This document shows, piece by piece, positions 15,954-23,774 of a DNA stretch of 39,164 nt. The stretch spans positions 1-39,164 of the forward strand of contig CAZAMP010000038.1 in assembly GCA_964486455.1 (NCBI GenBank), written 5' to 3'. The DNA is from CAZAMP01 sp964486455. GTDB taxonomy: Bacteria > Eisenbacteria > RBG-16-71-46 > CAZAMP01. A program made the position numbers and the translations under genes. The notes under the pieces are model-generated. The model saw only the letters and a program-made list of their open reading frames with translations. It did no database searches and was not told where the DNA came from. The first letter of the stretch is position 1. The number at the start of each line of letters is the position of its first letter.

Positions 15954-18900
15954 TTACTCTTCCTTCCGGAATGCTTCGCGCGTCTTGACCGGACGATGGT
16001 TCAGGTTCGGAACTCTAGGCGGGTTCTCGGCGTGAAGCCGCATAACCTCTTCGATCGCGCGATCGAGCTGCGCGTCGACGCCCCTCGCCAAGTCCTGAGG
16101 GTGGTTCTGAATCACGATGTCGGGATCGACACCATGGTTCTCGAGGTCCCAACCCATCACCGGATCCCACCACGCGAACTCCGGTTGCGTGACCACGCCG
16201 AGGTCAACGAGGGCCTTTCCTCCCCGGATGCCGACGACACCGCCCCAGGAGCGCATACCGATCACCGGCGCGAGCTTCTCGAGCTGCACGGCCGCGGGGA
16301 AGATGTCCCCGTCGGAGCCGGCGAACTCATTCGTCAGGACGACAAAGGGACCGTTGAGCGAAGCGTACGGATAGGTGTCCAGGCCGCCGCCTCGGGTCGC
16401 GGAGTCGAAAGCGAGGACCTTCCGGCGAAGACGATCGAGGATCATCTGCGAGACGAACCCTCCGCCGTTCCACCGGGCGTCGACGATCATTCCCTCGCGG
16501 GAAAGCTGCGGGTAGAACCACTTGTTGAACTCGGACAGGCCGCGACCGCCCATGTCGGGGATGTGGATGTACCCGATCTTTCCGTCGGTCTTCTCCAGGA
16601 CGTACTCGCGGTTGCGCCGGACCCAGTCCGCGTAGCGTAGCGCGAAGTCATCTCCGATCGGCGTGATGAGAACATCGTGGGCATCGTCGAGAGAGGGGCT
16701 GCTGTTGACGGTGAAGAGGACGGGTCGACCGGCCATGTTCTCGAGGGAAGCTTCGAACGGCAGGCCGTTCGCGATCGGGAGATGGTTCATGGCCAGGATG
16801 TAGTCACCTTCGTCGATGTCGACACCGGGCTCGTCGAGCGGGGACCTCACGTTGTCGGCCGGATCTCCGCGGTAGATCCGCTCGACACGAAATGCGCCGT
16901 TGTCACGAACGATCTTGGCCCCCAGCAGCCCGGCACCATGCCGCGGCACACGGACACCGCGATCGCCGCCCCAAATGTAGGTGTGCGAGTTCACCAGCTC
17001 ACCGATGACCTCGCCCAGAAGATCGTGCAGGTCGTCCCGCGTGGAAAGCCGCGGAAGCAGTGACGCGTACTGATCGCGGATCTTTGCCCAGTCCATCCCG
17101 GCGAGATCCGGGTCCCAGTGGAAGTCGCGCGCGTTCCGCCAGCCCTCATAGAACATCTGCTCCCACTCGTCGCGCGGATCGAGCTCGATGACGACGCCGT
17201 CGAGCGCGATCGCGGATTCAGAGAGGTCATCGCCGGGCGGTCCGTCGGTACCGACGACATAGATCTCACCGCGCTCCTTCATGATCGCGATCTTTTCCCC
17301 CTTGAGAGCCAGCTCGTATCCCTCAACGCCGCTCATGAACGGGCCGGCCTCCTCCTCCTCGAAATCGAACGCCATAAGCGTGGCGCTCGGACCGGGGTCG
17401 TCGTCCGCGTCATTGAGCCCTCGGGGCGGAAGCTCGAGATAGAAGAGCTTTCCGGCCGTCGCTTCCATCGCCCGGTAGCGGCCGGCGGGAACCGGAACCT
17501 CGACCAATCGCTCGGACAGTCCGTCGAACTCGATCTCAACGGGGGTCAGCTCTTCTTCGTCATCCTCGTCGTCTTCCGCGTCTGCGTCGTCGGAATCACC
17601 CTCCTCGTCCTCATCCTCGTCGTCAGGCGGTAGGCCGTCTTTCGCCGCGAACGGGTTTTCCACGTCGGTGCGGAGAAGGACGAAGAAGGGACTCGTGGGC
17701 GGCGCGAGAATGTGAACGTAGTCGCGGTGGCCCATCAACGGGTTGAACGTGCGATCGCTCAGGAAGTGAAGGTAGCGACCCTCGGGGTCCCAGGTCGGTG
17801 AGCGGTCGTCGGTCGTCTCTCCGGTGATGCGATGGATCTCGCCCTCTTGCGTGTCGTAGACGTAGATCGATCCGAAGTCGCGCGAGTCTGTCTTGGTATA
17901 GGCGAGCCAGCGCCCGTCCGGGCTCCAAGTGTATTGCGTGATCTCCCACTGCGAGCTTCGGTCCACGATCGTCGGCTCGCCTCCCTCGGCGGGAATGATG
18001 TAGAGGCGATAGGTTTCGTCGCCGTACGCGATCCACTTCCCGTCGGGGGAGTAGGCGGGCGGGAAATGCCAGCCGGATTCCCCCGGGTCCTTCACCGTTT
18101 CCATGTCACCGCGGCCCCACGCGTCGGCGGTCACGATCGCTTGTTCGCCGCTTTCGTCGGTGACGTAGACGATGCGCTTGCCGTCCGGGCTGAAGCTTGC
18201 CCAGTTCTCACGCGCGCCGCTGCCGCGGCTCACGGGAAGCGTCACGCCGTCCTCGACCGGGATCGAGAACAGCTCTCCGCGCGTGACGAGCATCACGCGG
18301 TCGCCGTCGGGCGAGAGATCGAACCAGGTCGTATAGCGGGCCGGATCGGTGTAGCGCTTGCGGGTAAGTGAGCGCTCCGACGGAAGGTCGATGGACAGGA
18401 TCTGTTCGCTCCCGTCGGTCGTATCGAAGAGACCGATATCCCCGGCCAGCATGTAGACGATTCGGCCGTCGGGACCCATGGAGGGCCAACGGATGTCCCA
18501 CTCCGATTCGTCGGTGTGACGGATGAGATCCGATCCGTCCGGCGACATCGACCAGATGTTGGCGGTGCCGCCCTTGTCACTCAGGAAGAAGATCCTGCCG
18601 CCGCGCCACATCGGGAAGGCGTCGGTTCCGTCGAATGTCGTCACGTTGCGGAAGTCGGCCTTGTCGGGATCGCCGACCCAGATGTCCTGAGCGGTGCCCC
18701 CGCGGTAACGCTTCCACGTCGAGAACTCGCGCGAGAGACGGTTGAATGCCCAGTTACCCGAGGCGGGATCGATGTCGATGCGGGCCGCCCAGCCGAGCGG
18801 CATCTTCTCGGGTTCGCCGCCATCGGCGCTGATCGTGTAAAGCTCCAGCGAACCGTTGACCCCTTCGCGGCGGCTGCGAAAGATGATGCGCTCCCCGTCG

Positions 18901-19253
18901 GGAGTCCATCCGACGGCTTCATCCGTCCAAGGGTGCCACGTGAGGCGTGTCGGCTCACCGCCCACGGTCGGGATGACGAAGAGATCACGATTGCCGTCGT
19001 AGTCGCCGGTGAAGGCGATGCGTCTTCCGTCCGTGGAGAAGTGCGCGAACCGCTCATTGCCGGCATGCGTCGTGAGCCGGCGAACGTCACCCCCGTCGAT
19101 CGTCGAGATCCAGAGATCGCCCTCGGCGGTGAAGACCACGAGATCATCGTGAATGTCAGGGTAACGGAGATAGCCCGGGGCGGCGGCGGCGGTGGCCGCC
19201 ATGAGCCCGATCGCTAGTGCCCAGAGAATGAGTTTGGTGCCGACCGAATGCAT
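15954..19253 (-). CDS. Exported tricorn-like protease (beta-propeller, PDZ, S41 core)
   Basis: The protein has 1099 residues, near the length of archaeal tricorn. A signal peptide (LILWALAIGLMAATAAAAP) starts it. Repeated PD40/WD-like blades follow (for example LRRPD-type units such as WTPDGERIIF, WSPDGRWLAY, YSPDGKWIAY) to about residue 530. An acidic linker spans about 544-568. The remainder resembles the tricorn C1-PDZ-C2 core, with S756-H757 (NSHTYIWGG), PDZ-like DEGDYILAMN and the nucleophile S980 in FAGSDGDIF. These positions are close to tricorn's Ser745, His746 and Ser965. The role is probably degradation of peptides outside the cytoplasm. The ATG at 19253 has an AGAGAGG site upstream. 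Convergent with the aldehyde dehydrogenase. Confidence 0.9.
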   Translation of the reverse strand: MHSVGTKLILWALAIGLMAATAAAAPGYLRYPDIHDDLVVFTAEGDLWISTIDGGDVRRLTTHAGNERFAHFSTDGRRIAFTGDYDGNRDLFVIPTVGGEPTRLTWHPWTDEAVGWTPDGERIIFRSRREGVNGSLELYTISADGGEPEKMPLGWAARIDIDPASGNWAFNRLSREFSTWKRYRGGTAQDIWVGDPDKADFRNVTTFDGTDAFPMWRGGRIFFLSDKGGTANIWSMSPDGSDLIRHTDESEWDIRWPSMGPDGRIVYMLAGDIGLFDTTDGSEQILSIDLPSERSLTRKRYTDPARYTTWFDLSPDGDRVMLVTRGELFSIPVEDGVTLPVSRGSGARENWASFSPDGKRIVYVTDESGEQAIVTADAWGRGDMETVKDPGESGWHFPPAYSPDGKWIAYGDETYRLYIIPAEGGEPTIVDRSSQWEITQYTWSPDGRWLAYTKTDSRDFGSIYVYDTQEGEIHRITGETTDDRSPTWDPEGRYLHFLSDRTFNPLMGHRDYVHILAPPTSPFFVLLRTDVENPFAAKDGLPPDDEDEDEEGDSDDADAEDDEDDEEELTPVEIEFDGLSERLVEVPVPAGRYRAMEATAGKLFYLELPPRGLNDADDDPGPSATLMAFDFEEEEAGPFMSGVEGYELALKGEKIAIMKERGEIYVVGTDGPPGDDLSESAIALDGVVIELDPRDEWEQMFYEGWRNARDFHWDPDLAGMDWAKIRDQYASLLPRLSTRDDLHDLLGEVIGELVNSHTYIWGGDRGVRVPRHGAGLLGAKIVRDNGAFRVERIYRGDPADNVRSPLDEPGVDIDEGDYILAMNHLPIANGLPFEASLENMAGRPVLFTVNSSPSLDDAHDVLITPIGDDFALRYADWVRRNREYVLEKTDGKIGYIHIPDMGGRGLSEFNKWFYPQLSREGMIVDARWNGGGFVSQMILDRLRRKVLAFDSATRGGGLDTYPYASLNGPFVVLTNEFAGSDGDIFPAAVQLEKLAPVIGMRSWGGVVGIRGGKALVDLGVVTQPEFAWWDPVMGWDLENHGVDPDIVIQNHPQDLARGVDAQLDRAIEEVMRLHAENPPRVPNLNHRPVKTREAFRKEE

Positions 19254-19303
19254 CCTAACCTCTCTTTGTTTGTGGCGCGCTGCTGGCGTTTTGAGCGCAT
19301 ACG

Positions 19304-19332
19304 AGGTTAGAACAGCGCGATCGACCTGTCCA
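19304..19332 (-). promoter_or_regulatory. Weak candidate promoter for the tricorn-like protease
   Basis: On the minus strand TGGACA (19332-19327) and TAACCT (19309-19304) are 17 bases apart, 5 of 6 and 3 of 6 to consensus. It lies in the 99-base gap between the SHOCT-like gene and the protease, about 50 bases upstream of the protease ATG. Poor -10, so low confidence. Confidence 0.22.
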
Positions 19333-19352
19333 CACCCGCCCCGGTCGCTGGA

Positions 19353-19676
19353 CTACTCGCAGAAGATCCGAACGGTGTCGCCGTCCGATGAATCGACGTC
19401 GACCGTCAGCTCCTCGAGTGCCTTCAAGAGTTCGTCCCCCTGAAGGTCGCTGAGCTGGCTGAGGTCGATGCCGTGGTCCTTGATCTTCTCGCTCGCGTGC
19501 TCCGGCAGCATCGAGGTTAGCTTGATGCCGGTTCTCACGAGCGCCAGCGGCACGCGGATGTTGACCTTGTCGCCGTCGCTGCTGTCCACAACTACGCGTA
19601 GATACTTGGGAACAATTCCGAGGGCAGCAGCCTCTTGCCTGGCCGTGGAGGGGTGCGATATGGTCCCTCGCACCAT
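19353..19676 (-). CDS. SHOCT-like (DUF2089 C-terminal type) small protein
   Basis: The protein has up to 107 residues from ATG 19676. It has two copies of an acidic strand, VVVDSSDGDKVNIRVPL near the N-terminus and VDVDSSDGDTVRIFCE at the C-terminus. Between them is a helical segment (LVRTGIKLTSMLPEHASEKI). This is the pattern of the SHOCT-like domain of bacterial DUF2089/YvlB-related proteins, whose function is not established. The start is uncertain. The ATG at 19676 lies inside the 5' end of the transporter ATPase on the opposite strand. The conserved part begins near PKYLRVVVDS, right after an ATT codon at 19616, and there is no ATG, GTG or TTG in frame between. The tricorn-like protease follows 99 bases downstream on the same strand. 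Confidence 0.7.
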   Translation of the reverse strand: MVRGTISHPSTARQEAAALGIVPKYLRVVVDSSDGDKVNIRVPLALVRTGIKLTSMLPEHASEKIKDHGIDLSQLSDLQGDELLKALEELTVDVDSSDGDTVRIFCE

Positions 19677-20754
19677 GGCAGGTGTAACGCTCAAGAACGT
19701 CAGCAAATCGTACGCGAAGGGCAATCTGGCCCTCTCCGATGTGTCCCTGGAGATCCGGGATCAGGAATTCGTCGTGCTCGTCGGTCCGTCCGGGTGCGGA
19801 AAGTCCACGATTCTGAGGACGGTGGCCGGTCTGGAGGAGGCCACCCAGGGCGAAGTGCTCATCGGCGATCGGGTCGTCAACAACGTTCCGCCCAAAGACC
19901 GCGACGTCGCCATGGTCTTCCAGAACTACGCGCTCTACCCGCACATGACGGCCTACGACAACATCGCCTTCGGTCTCAAGATAAGACGAATGCCCAAGTC
20001 GGAAATCGACAAGCGCGTTCGCGACGCCGCGCGCGTTCTCAACATCGATGCGTTGCTCGGAAAAATGCCGAGGGCGCTGTCGGGTGGGGAGCGGCAGCGT
20101 GTCGCCCTTGGACGGGCCATCGTTCGCAATCCGCGGGTCTTTCTCTTCGACGAGCCGCTTTCGAACCTCGATGCGAAGCTCCGGTCCGAAATGAGGGCGG
20201 AGATCTCGGCGCTGCACCAACGGCTCCGCGTCACCACGATCTACGTGACACACGATCAGGTCGAAGCCATGACGATGGGGGAGCGGATCGTCGTTCTGAA
20301 GGATGGTCTGATCCATCAGGTCGGAAGGCCGATGGACGTCTACCGGACTCCCATCAACCGCTTCGTGGCGTCGTTCATCGGAAGCCCGTCGATGAACTTC
20401 CTCGAAGCGCGGGTGGACGACGGTGCCGGGGCGTTGTCGGTGGAAGGGTCTCGGTTCGAGCTTCCGCAGGAGCGCCGCGCCGAGCTGGGTTCGTACGCCA
20501 ATCGCGGGATCATCCTCGGCATTCGCCCGGAACACCTCGATCTCGCGAAGGATGGTGGGCTCCCGGCGCGCGTCAATCTCATCGAGCCGACGGGTGGGGA
20601 CTCGTTCGTGTTCGCTTCGGTGGCCGAGAGCTCCGTCGTGGTCCGCCTTCCCGGCGACGCCGATCTCCACATTGGCGAAGAGGTGCGGCTCGGCGTCGAT
20701 CTAGCAAACGCCCACTGCTTCGACCCGGAATCTGAAATGAGGATTGGCACATGA
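19660..20754 (+). CDS. ABC transporter ATP-binding protein, maltodextrin/multiple-sugar type (MalK/MsmK/UgpC)
   Basis: The protein has 364 residues, the size of MalK-class ATPases. It has Walker A GPSGCGKST (42-50), Q-loop VFQNYALYPHMT, signature LSGGERQR, Walker B VFLFDEPLSNLD and the H-loop YVTHDQVEAMTMG. The C-terminal part (from about residue 240) has TOBE-like segments, including ILGIRPEHLDLA. It powers carbohydrate uptake through the two permeases downstream. I chose ATG 19660, with GGAGG at 19647-19651; ATG 19675 is an alternative. Its stop overlaps the start of the binding-protein gene (ATGA at 20751). The 5' end overlaps the annotated start of a gene on the opposite strand. It is first in the operon, unlike most maltose operons. 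Confidence 0.93.
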   Translation: MVPRTMAGVTLKNVSKSYAKGNLALSDVSLEIRDQEFVVLVGPSGCGKSTILRTVAGLEEATQGEVLIGDRVVNNVPPKDRDVAMVFQNYALYPHMTAYDNIAFGLKIRRMPKSEIDKRVRDAARVLNIDALLGKMPRALSGGERQRVALGRAIVRNPRVFLFDEPLSNLDAKLRSEMRAEISALHQRLRVTTIYVTHDQVEAMTMGERIVVLKDGLIHQVGRPMDVYRTPINRFVASFIGSPSMNFLEARVDDGAGALSVEGSRFELPQERRAELGSYANRGIILGIRPEHLDLAKDGGLPARVNLIEPTGGDSFVFASVAESSVVVRLPGDADLHIGEEVRLGVDLANAHCFDPESEMRIGT

Positions 20755-22004
20755 TGTCGGTGGCCGGACTGCGTTCGCTCAAGCGATGGTGTTTCGGTGT
20801 CCTGATCGTGCTTTTCGCCGCCGGATGCGGCGGTGGCGGCACCGATGACAACGTCGTCGTCATCTGGGAGCAGCGCGACCCCGCCGAGCGCGAGATCTTC
20901 ATGGAGCACGTCGAGGCATACCGTCAAGCGCACCCCGAGGTGGAGATCCAGGTGTCACACTACGGTGTCGAGGATCTCCGCACGCAGTTTCAGACCGCGG
21001 CAATGGCGGGAAGCGGTCCCGACCTCGTCTACGGCCCGAGCGATCCGGTCGGGCCGTTTTCGGTCATGGGACTCATCCACGCCGTCGATGAGATCCTGGA
21101 GCCGTCGAAGTTGACCGAGTTCATCCCGGAGTCGTTCGACACGCTCGACGGACGTATCTACTCGCTCCCCGATCAGATGGGAAACCACCTCACGCTGGTC
21201 TGGAACACCGATCTGCTCGAGCGCGCCCCCGAGACGATGGACGAGTTCCTTTCGATGGCAAAGGACGCGACGATCGACGAGAACGGCGACGGCGTCCCGG
21301 ATCAGTACGGACTCGTCTTCGAGGTCATGGAGCCGTTCTGGACAATTCCCTTCCTCACGGGATACGGGGGGTGGGTGATGGACGAGTCCGGAGCACCCAC
21401 ACTCGATACGCCGGCGATGGTGAACGCCCTCGAATTCATTCGCTCACTCAAGACCGAGCACGGCGTCATGCCGGTGGAGTGCGACTACAATCTTTCGGAC
21501 ACCATATTCAAGGAGGGTCGGGCCGCCATGATCATCAACGGCCCGTGGTCATGGAAGGAGTACCGCGAGGCCGGCGTTCCGATCGCGCTGACGCGAATCC
21601 CTCTGGTGTCCGAGACGGGACGGTGGCCCGGGCCGATGATCTCCACGCGCGGCTACTCCATCAATCGACGGGTCTCGCGCGAGAAACTTCCGTTGGTGCT
21701 CCAGGTTCTCGATGAGCTCGTGTCTGTCGAAAACCAAATCGACTTCGCGCTTCGGCTTGGGGCGCTCCCCGTGCGGAAGGCCGCCTACGACGATCCGCGC
21801 GTGAAAGACGATCCGGTCCTCGCCGCTTCCTACGCGCAGGTTCGCGTCGGACGCCGGATGCCGGTCGTGCCGGAGATGCGCGCCATCTGGGATGTCATGC
21901 GGCCGGGCGTTCAGAGCGTTTGGAACGGGACGCGCTCGCCCGAAGAGGCCGCCCGTCAGATGCAGATCACGGCCATCGAAAAGATCGCCGAGATGAAGCG
22001 CTAG
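20751..22004 (+). CDS. Extracellular solute-binding lipoprotein, maltose/multiple-sugar family 1
   Basis: The protein has 417 residues. The lipoprotein signal ends at FAAGCGGGG, so it is lipid-anchored outside the cytoplasm. The mature sequence has features of family 1 sugar-binding proteins: VVIWEQRDPAEREIF near the start, FQTAAMAGSGPDLVYGPSD, IYSLPDQMGNHLTLVWNTDL, FKEGRAAMIINGPWSW and the C-terminal MRAIWDVMRPGVQ. It would deliver a maltodextrin-like sugar to the permeases at 22011 and 22921. ATG 20751 overlaps the ATPase stop and a second ATG follows at 20754. The downstream glucanotransferase makes alpha-1,4-glucans the likely ligand, by inference. Confidence 0.9.
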   Translation: MMSVAGLRSLKRWCFGVLIVLFAAGCGGGGTDDNVVVIWEQRDPAEREIFMEHVEAYRQAHPEVEIQVSHYGVEDLRTQFQTAAMAGSGPDLVYGPSDPVGPFSVMGLIHAVDEILEPSKLTEFIPESFDTLDGRIYSLPDQMGNHLTLVWNTDLLERAPETMDEFLSMAKDATIDENGDGVPDQYGLVFEVMEPFWTIPFLTGYGGWVMDESGAPTLDTPAMVNALEFIRSLKTEHGVMPVECDYNLSDTIFKEGRAAMIINGPWSWKEYREAGVPIALTRIPLVSETGRWPGPMISTRGYSINRRVSREKLPLVLQVLDELVSVENQIDFALRLGALPVRKAAYDDPRVKDDPVLAASYAQVRVGRRMPVVPEMRAIWDVMRPGVQSVWNGTRSPEEAARQMQITAIEKIAEMKR

Positions 22005-22010
22005 CCCGCG

Positions 22011-22901
22011 ATGATCTCCATGCTGGCCCAACAACGCTTCATCTTCTGGCTACTGTTTCCGACCGGTCTCATCATCGCGCTCGTCGTTCTCTATCCTTTC
22101 CTCTACAACCTCTGGCTCTCGTTCACGAACATGAACATGTACCACGTGCACGACGCGCGTCTGGTCGGTTTCGAAAACTACGCCCACTTGTTCGCGGAGT
22201 CCGAGCTCTACACGACACTGCTTCGCACTGTGATCTGGACGGTCGTCAACGTTTTCTTCCACGTCGTGTTCGGCGTGGCGCTCGCGATGCTGCTGAACCA
22301 GCCCCTCAAGGGTCGTCCGATCTTCCGCGCGCTTCTCATCCTGCCGTGGGCCGTGCCGCAGTACATCGTCGCGCTCACGTGGCGGGGGATGTTCAACTTC
22401 CAGTACGGGCAGATCAATCTGATCCTGCAGGACTGGTTCCATCTGCCGCCCGTGCCGTGGCTGTCGAACGAGACGTGGGCGTTCATCGCCCCGACGATCA
22501 CGAACATCTGGCTGGGATTCCCGTTCATGATGGTGATCGCGCTCGGCGGGTTGCAGTCGATCCCGAAAGAGCTTTACGAGGCAGCGGCGATCGACGGGGC
22601 ATCGGCGTGGAGACGGTTTCGCCACGTGACACTGCCGCTGCTAAAACCAGTCATGGTTCCGGCGATCTCTCTGGGCATCGTCTGGACGTTCAATAACCTC
22701 AATGTGATCTGGCTGGTGACACGCGGCGGGCAGCCGGCGGACAAGACGCACATCCTCGTGACGTACGTCTACAAGGCCGCGTTCACGTACTACCGGTACG
22801 CCTATGCCGCCGGTTTCTCGGTGGTGATCTTCCTGATTCTCCTTCTGTTTGTGATCTGGTTCATGCGCATCAACCGCGCGGCGGAAGGAGTGGCCCAATG
22901 A
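22011..22901 (+). CDS. Sugar ABC transporter permease, MalF-like
   Basis: The protein has 296 residues with about six transmembrane helices, the first being FWLLFPTGLIIALVVLYPFL. The EAA cytoplasmic loop that docks on the ATPase reads EAAAIDGASAWRRFRHVTLP. There is no long periplasmic insert of the enterobacterial MalF kind, as in most non-enteric sugar permeases. The start lies 7 bases after the binding-protein stop; no strong ribosome site is visible, so translation probably relies on coupling. ATG 22020 is an alternative start. Confidence 0.9.
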   Translation: MISMLAQQRFIFWLLFPTGLIIALVVLYPFLYNLWLSFTNMNMYHVHDARLVGFENYAHLFAESELYTTLLRTVIWTVVNVFFHVVFGVALAMLLNQPLKGRPIFRALLILPWAVPQYIVALTWRGMFNFQYGQINLILQDWFHLPPVPWLSNETWAFIAPTITNIWLGFPFMMVIALGGLQSIPKELYEAAAIDGASAWRRFRHVTLPLLKPVMVPAISLGIVWTFNNLNVIWLVTRGGQPADKTHILVTYVYKAAFTYYRYAYAAGFSVVIFLILLLFVIWFMRINRAAEGVAQ

Positions 22902-22920
22902 CGAAACGGGGGCGCGTATC

Positions 22921-23772
22921 ATGACGACGGAGGGTTCGGTGCGCCGGAGAGACGTCGCGAAGCGCGTCCTCCTTTACGCCACCGTCATCATCATCACGCT
23001 CTTGACGATCTACCCGATCCTCGTAGTCGTCAGCGTGTCGTTACGTCCTTCGGATTCGCTCTACTCGACGTCGCTGAATCTCATACCCGAGGGCGCGACG
23101 CTAGACGCCTATCGGGCGATTCTGTTCGACAAGCCGTTTCTCATCTGGATGCGAAACTCGCTTCTCATCTCGCTCACGGTGACGATCTTCGGCGTCGCGT
23201 TCGCGTCCACCGCGGGATACGCGTTTTCGCGGTTCCGGTTCCGCGGGCGGAACGCGAGCATGGTGGCGCTTCTGGTCACGCAGATGTTCCCGGCCACGAT
23301 GCTGCTTCTGCCGCTCTATGTGCTCATGCGCAAGCTCGGGCTCGTCGATACGGCGCTCGGGCTCATCATCGCCTACACGGCGACGGCGCTTCCATTCTGT
23401 GTGTGGACGATGAAGGGCTATTACGACACGATCCCGAAGGAGCTAGAAGAGGCGGCCATGGTCGACGGGTCCGGGCCATTCGCGGCCTTCGTGCGGGTGA
23501 TTCTCCCGCTTGCCCGTCCGGCGCTCGTCATCACCGGGCTTTTCAGCTTCATGGCCGGCTGGTCAGAGTACATCGTCGCGCGGGTGATCGTGAGCAGCCA
23601 GTCGCTCTACACGCTGCCGCTGGGTCTCGAAGGGCTCGCCGGCACGTTTCAGACAGAATGGGCGAACTATTCGGCGGGTAGTCTGCTCGTGAGCGTTCCC
23701 GTCGTGATTCTCTTCTTGATCCTAAACCGCTACCTCGTCTCGGGCCTGACGTTGGGTGGGGTGAAAGGCTGA
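22921..23772 (+). CDS. Sugar ABC transporter permease, MalG-like
   Basis: The protein has 283 residues with about six transmembrane helices (first: VLLYATVIIITLLTIYPIL). The EAA loop reads EELEEAAMVDGSGPFAAFVR, and the typical C-terminal LNRYLVSGLTLGGVKG is present. It pairs with the preceding permease, from which it is separated by 19 bases, and precedes the glucanotransferase by 2 bases. A G-rich stretch (GGGGGC) lies about 8 bases upstream of the ATG. Confidence 0.9.
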   Translation: MTTEGSVRRRDVAKRVLLYATVIIITLLTIYPILVVVSVSLRPSDSLYSTSLNLIPEGATLDAYRAILFDKPFLIWMRNSLLISLTVTIFGVAFASTAGYAFSRFRFRGRNASMVALLVTQMFPATMLLLPLYVLMRKLGLVDTALGLIIAYTATALPFCVWTMKGYYDTIPKELEEAAMVDGSGPFAAFVRVILPLARPALVITGLFSFMAGWSEYIVARVIVSSQSLYTLPLGLEGLAGTFQTEWANYSAGSLLVSVPVVILFLILNRYLVSGLTLGGVKG

Positions 23773-23774
23773 CG

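Noticed and set aside
19255..20670. 471-codon open frame on the minus strand
   Set aside because: Overlaps the transporter ATPase in antisense and has no domain motif; the ATPase frame is strongly supported.
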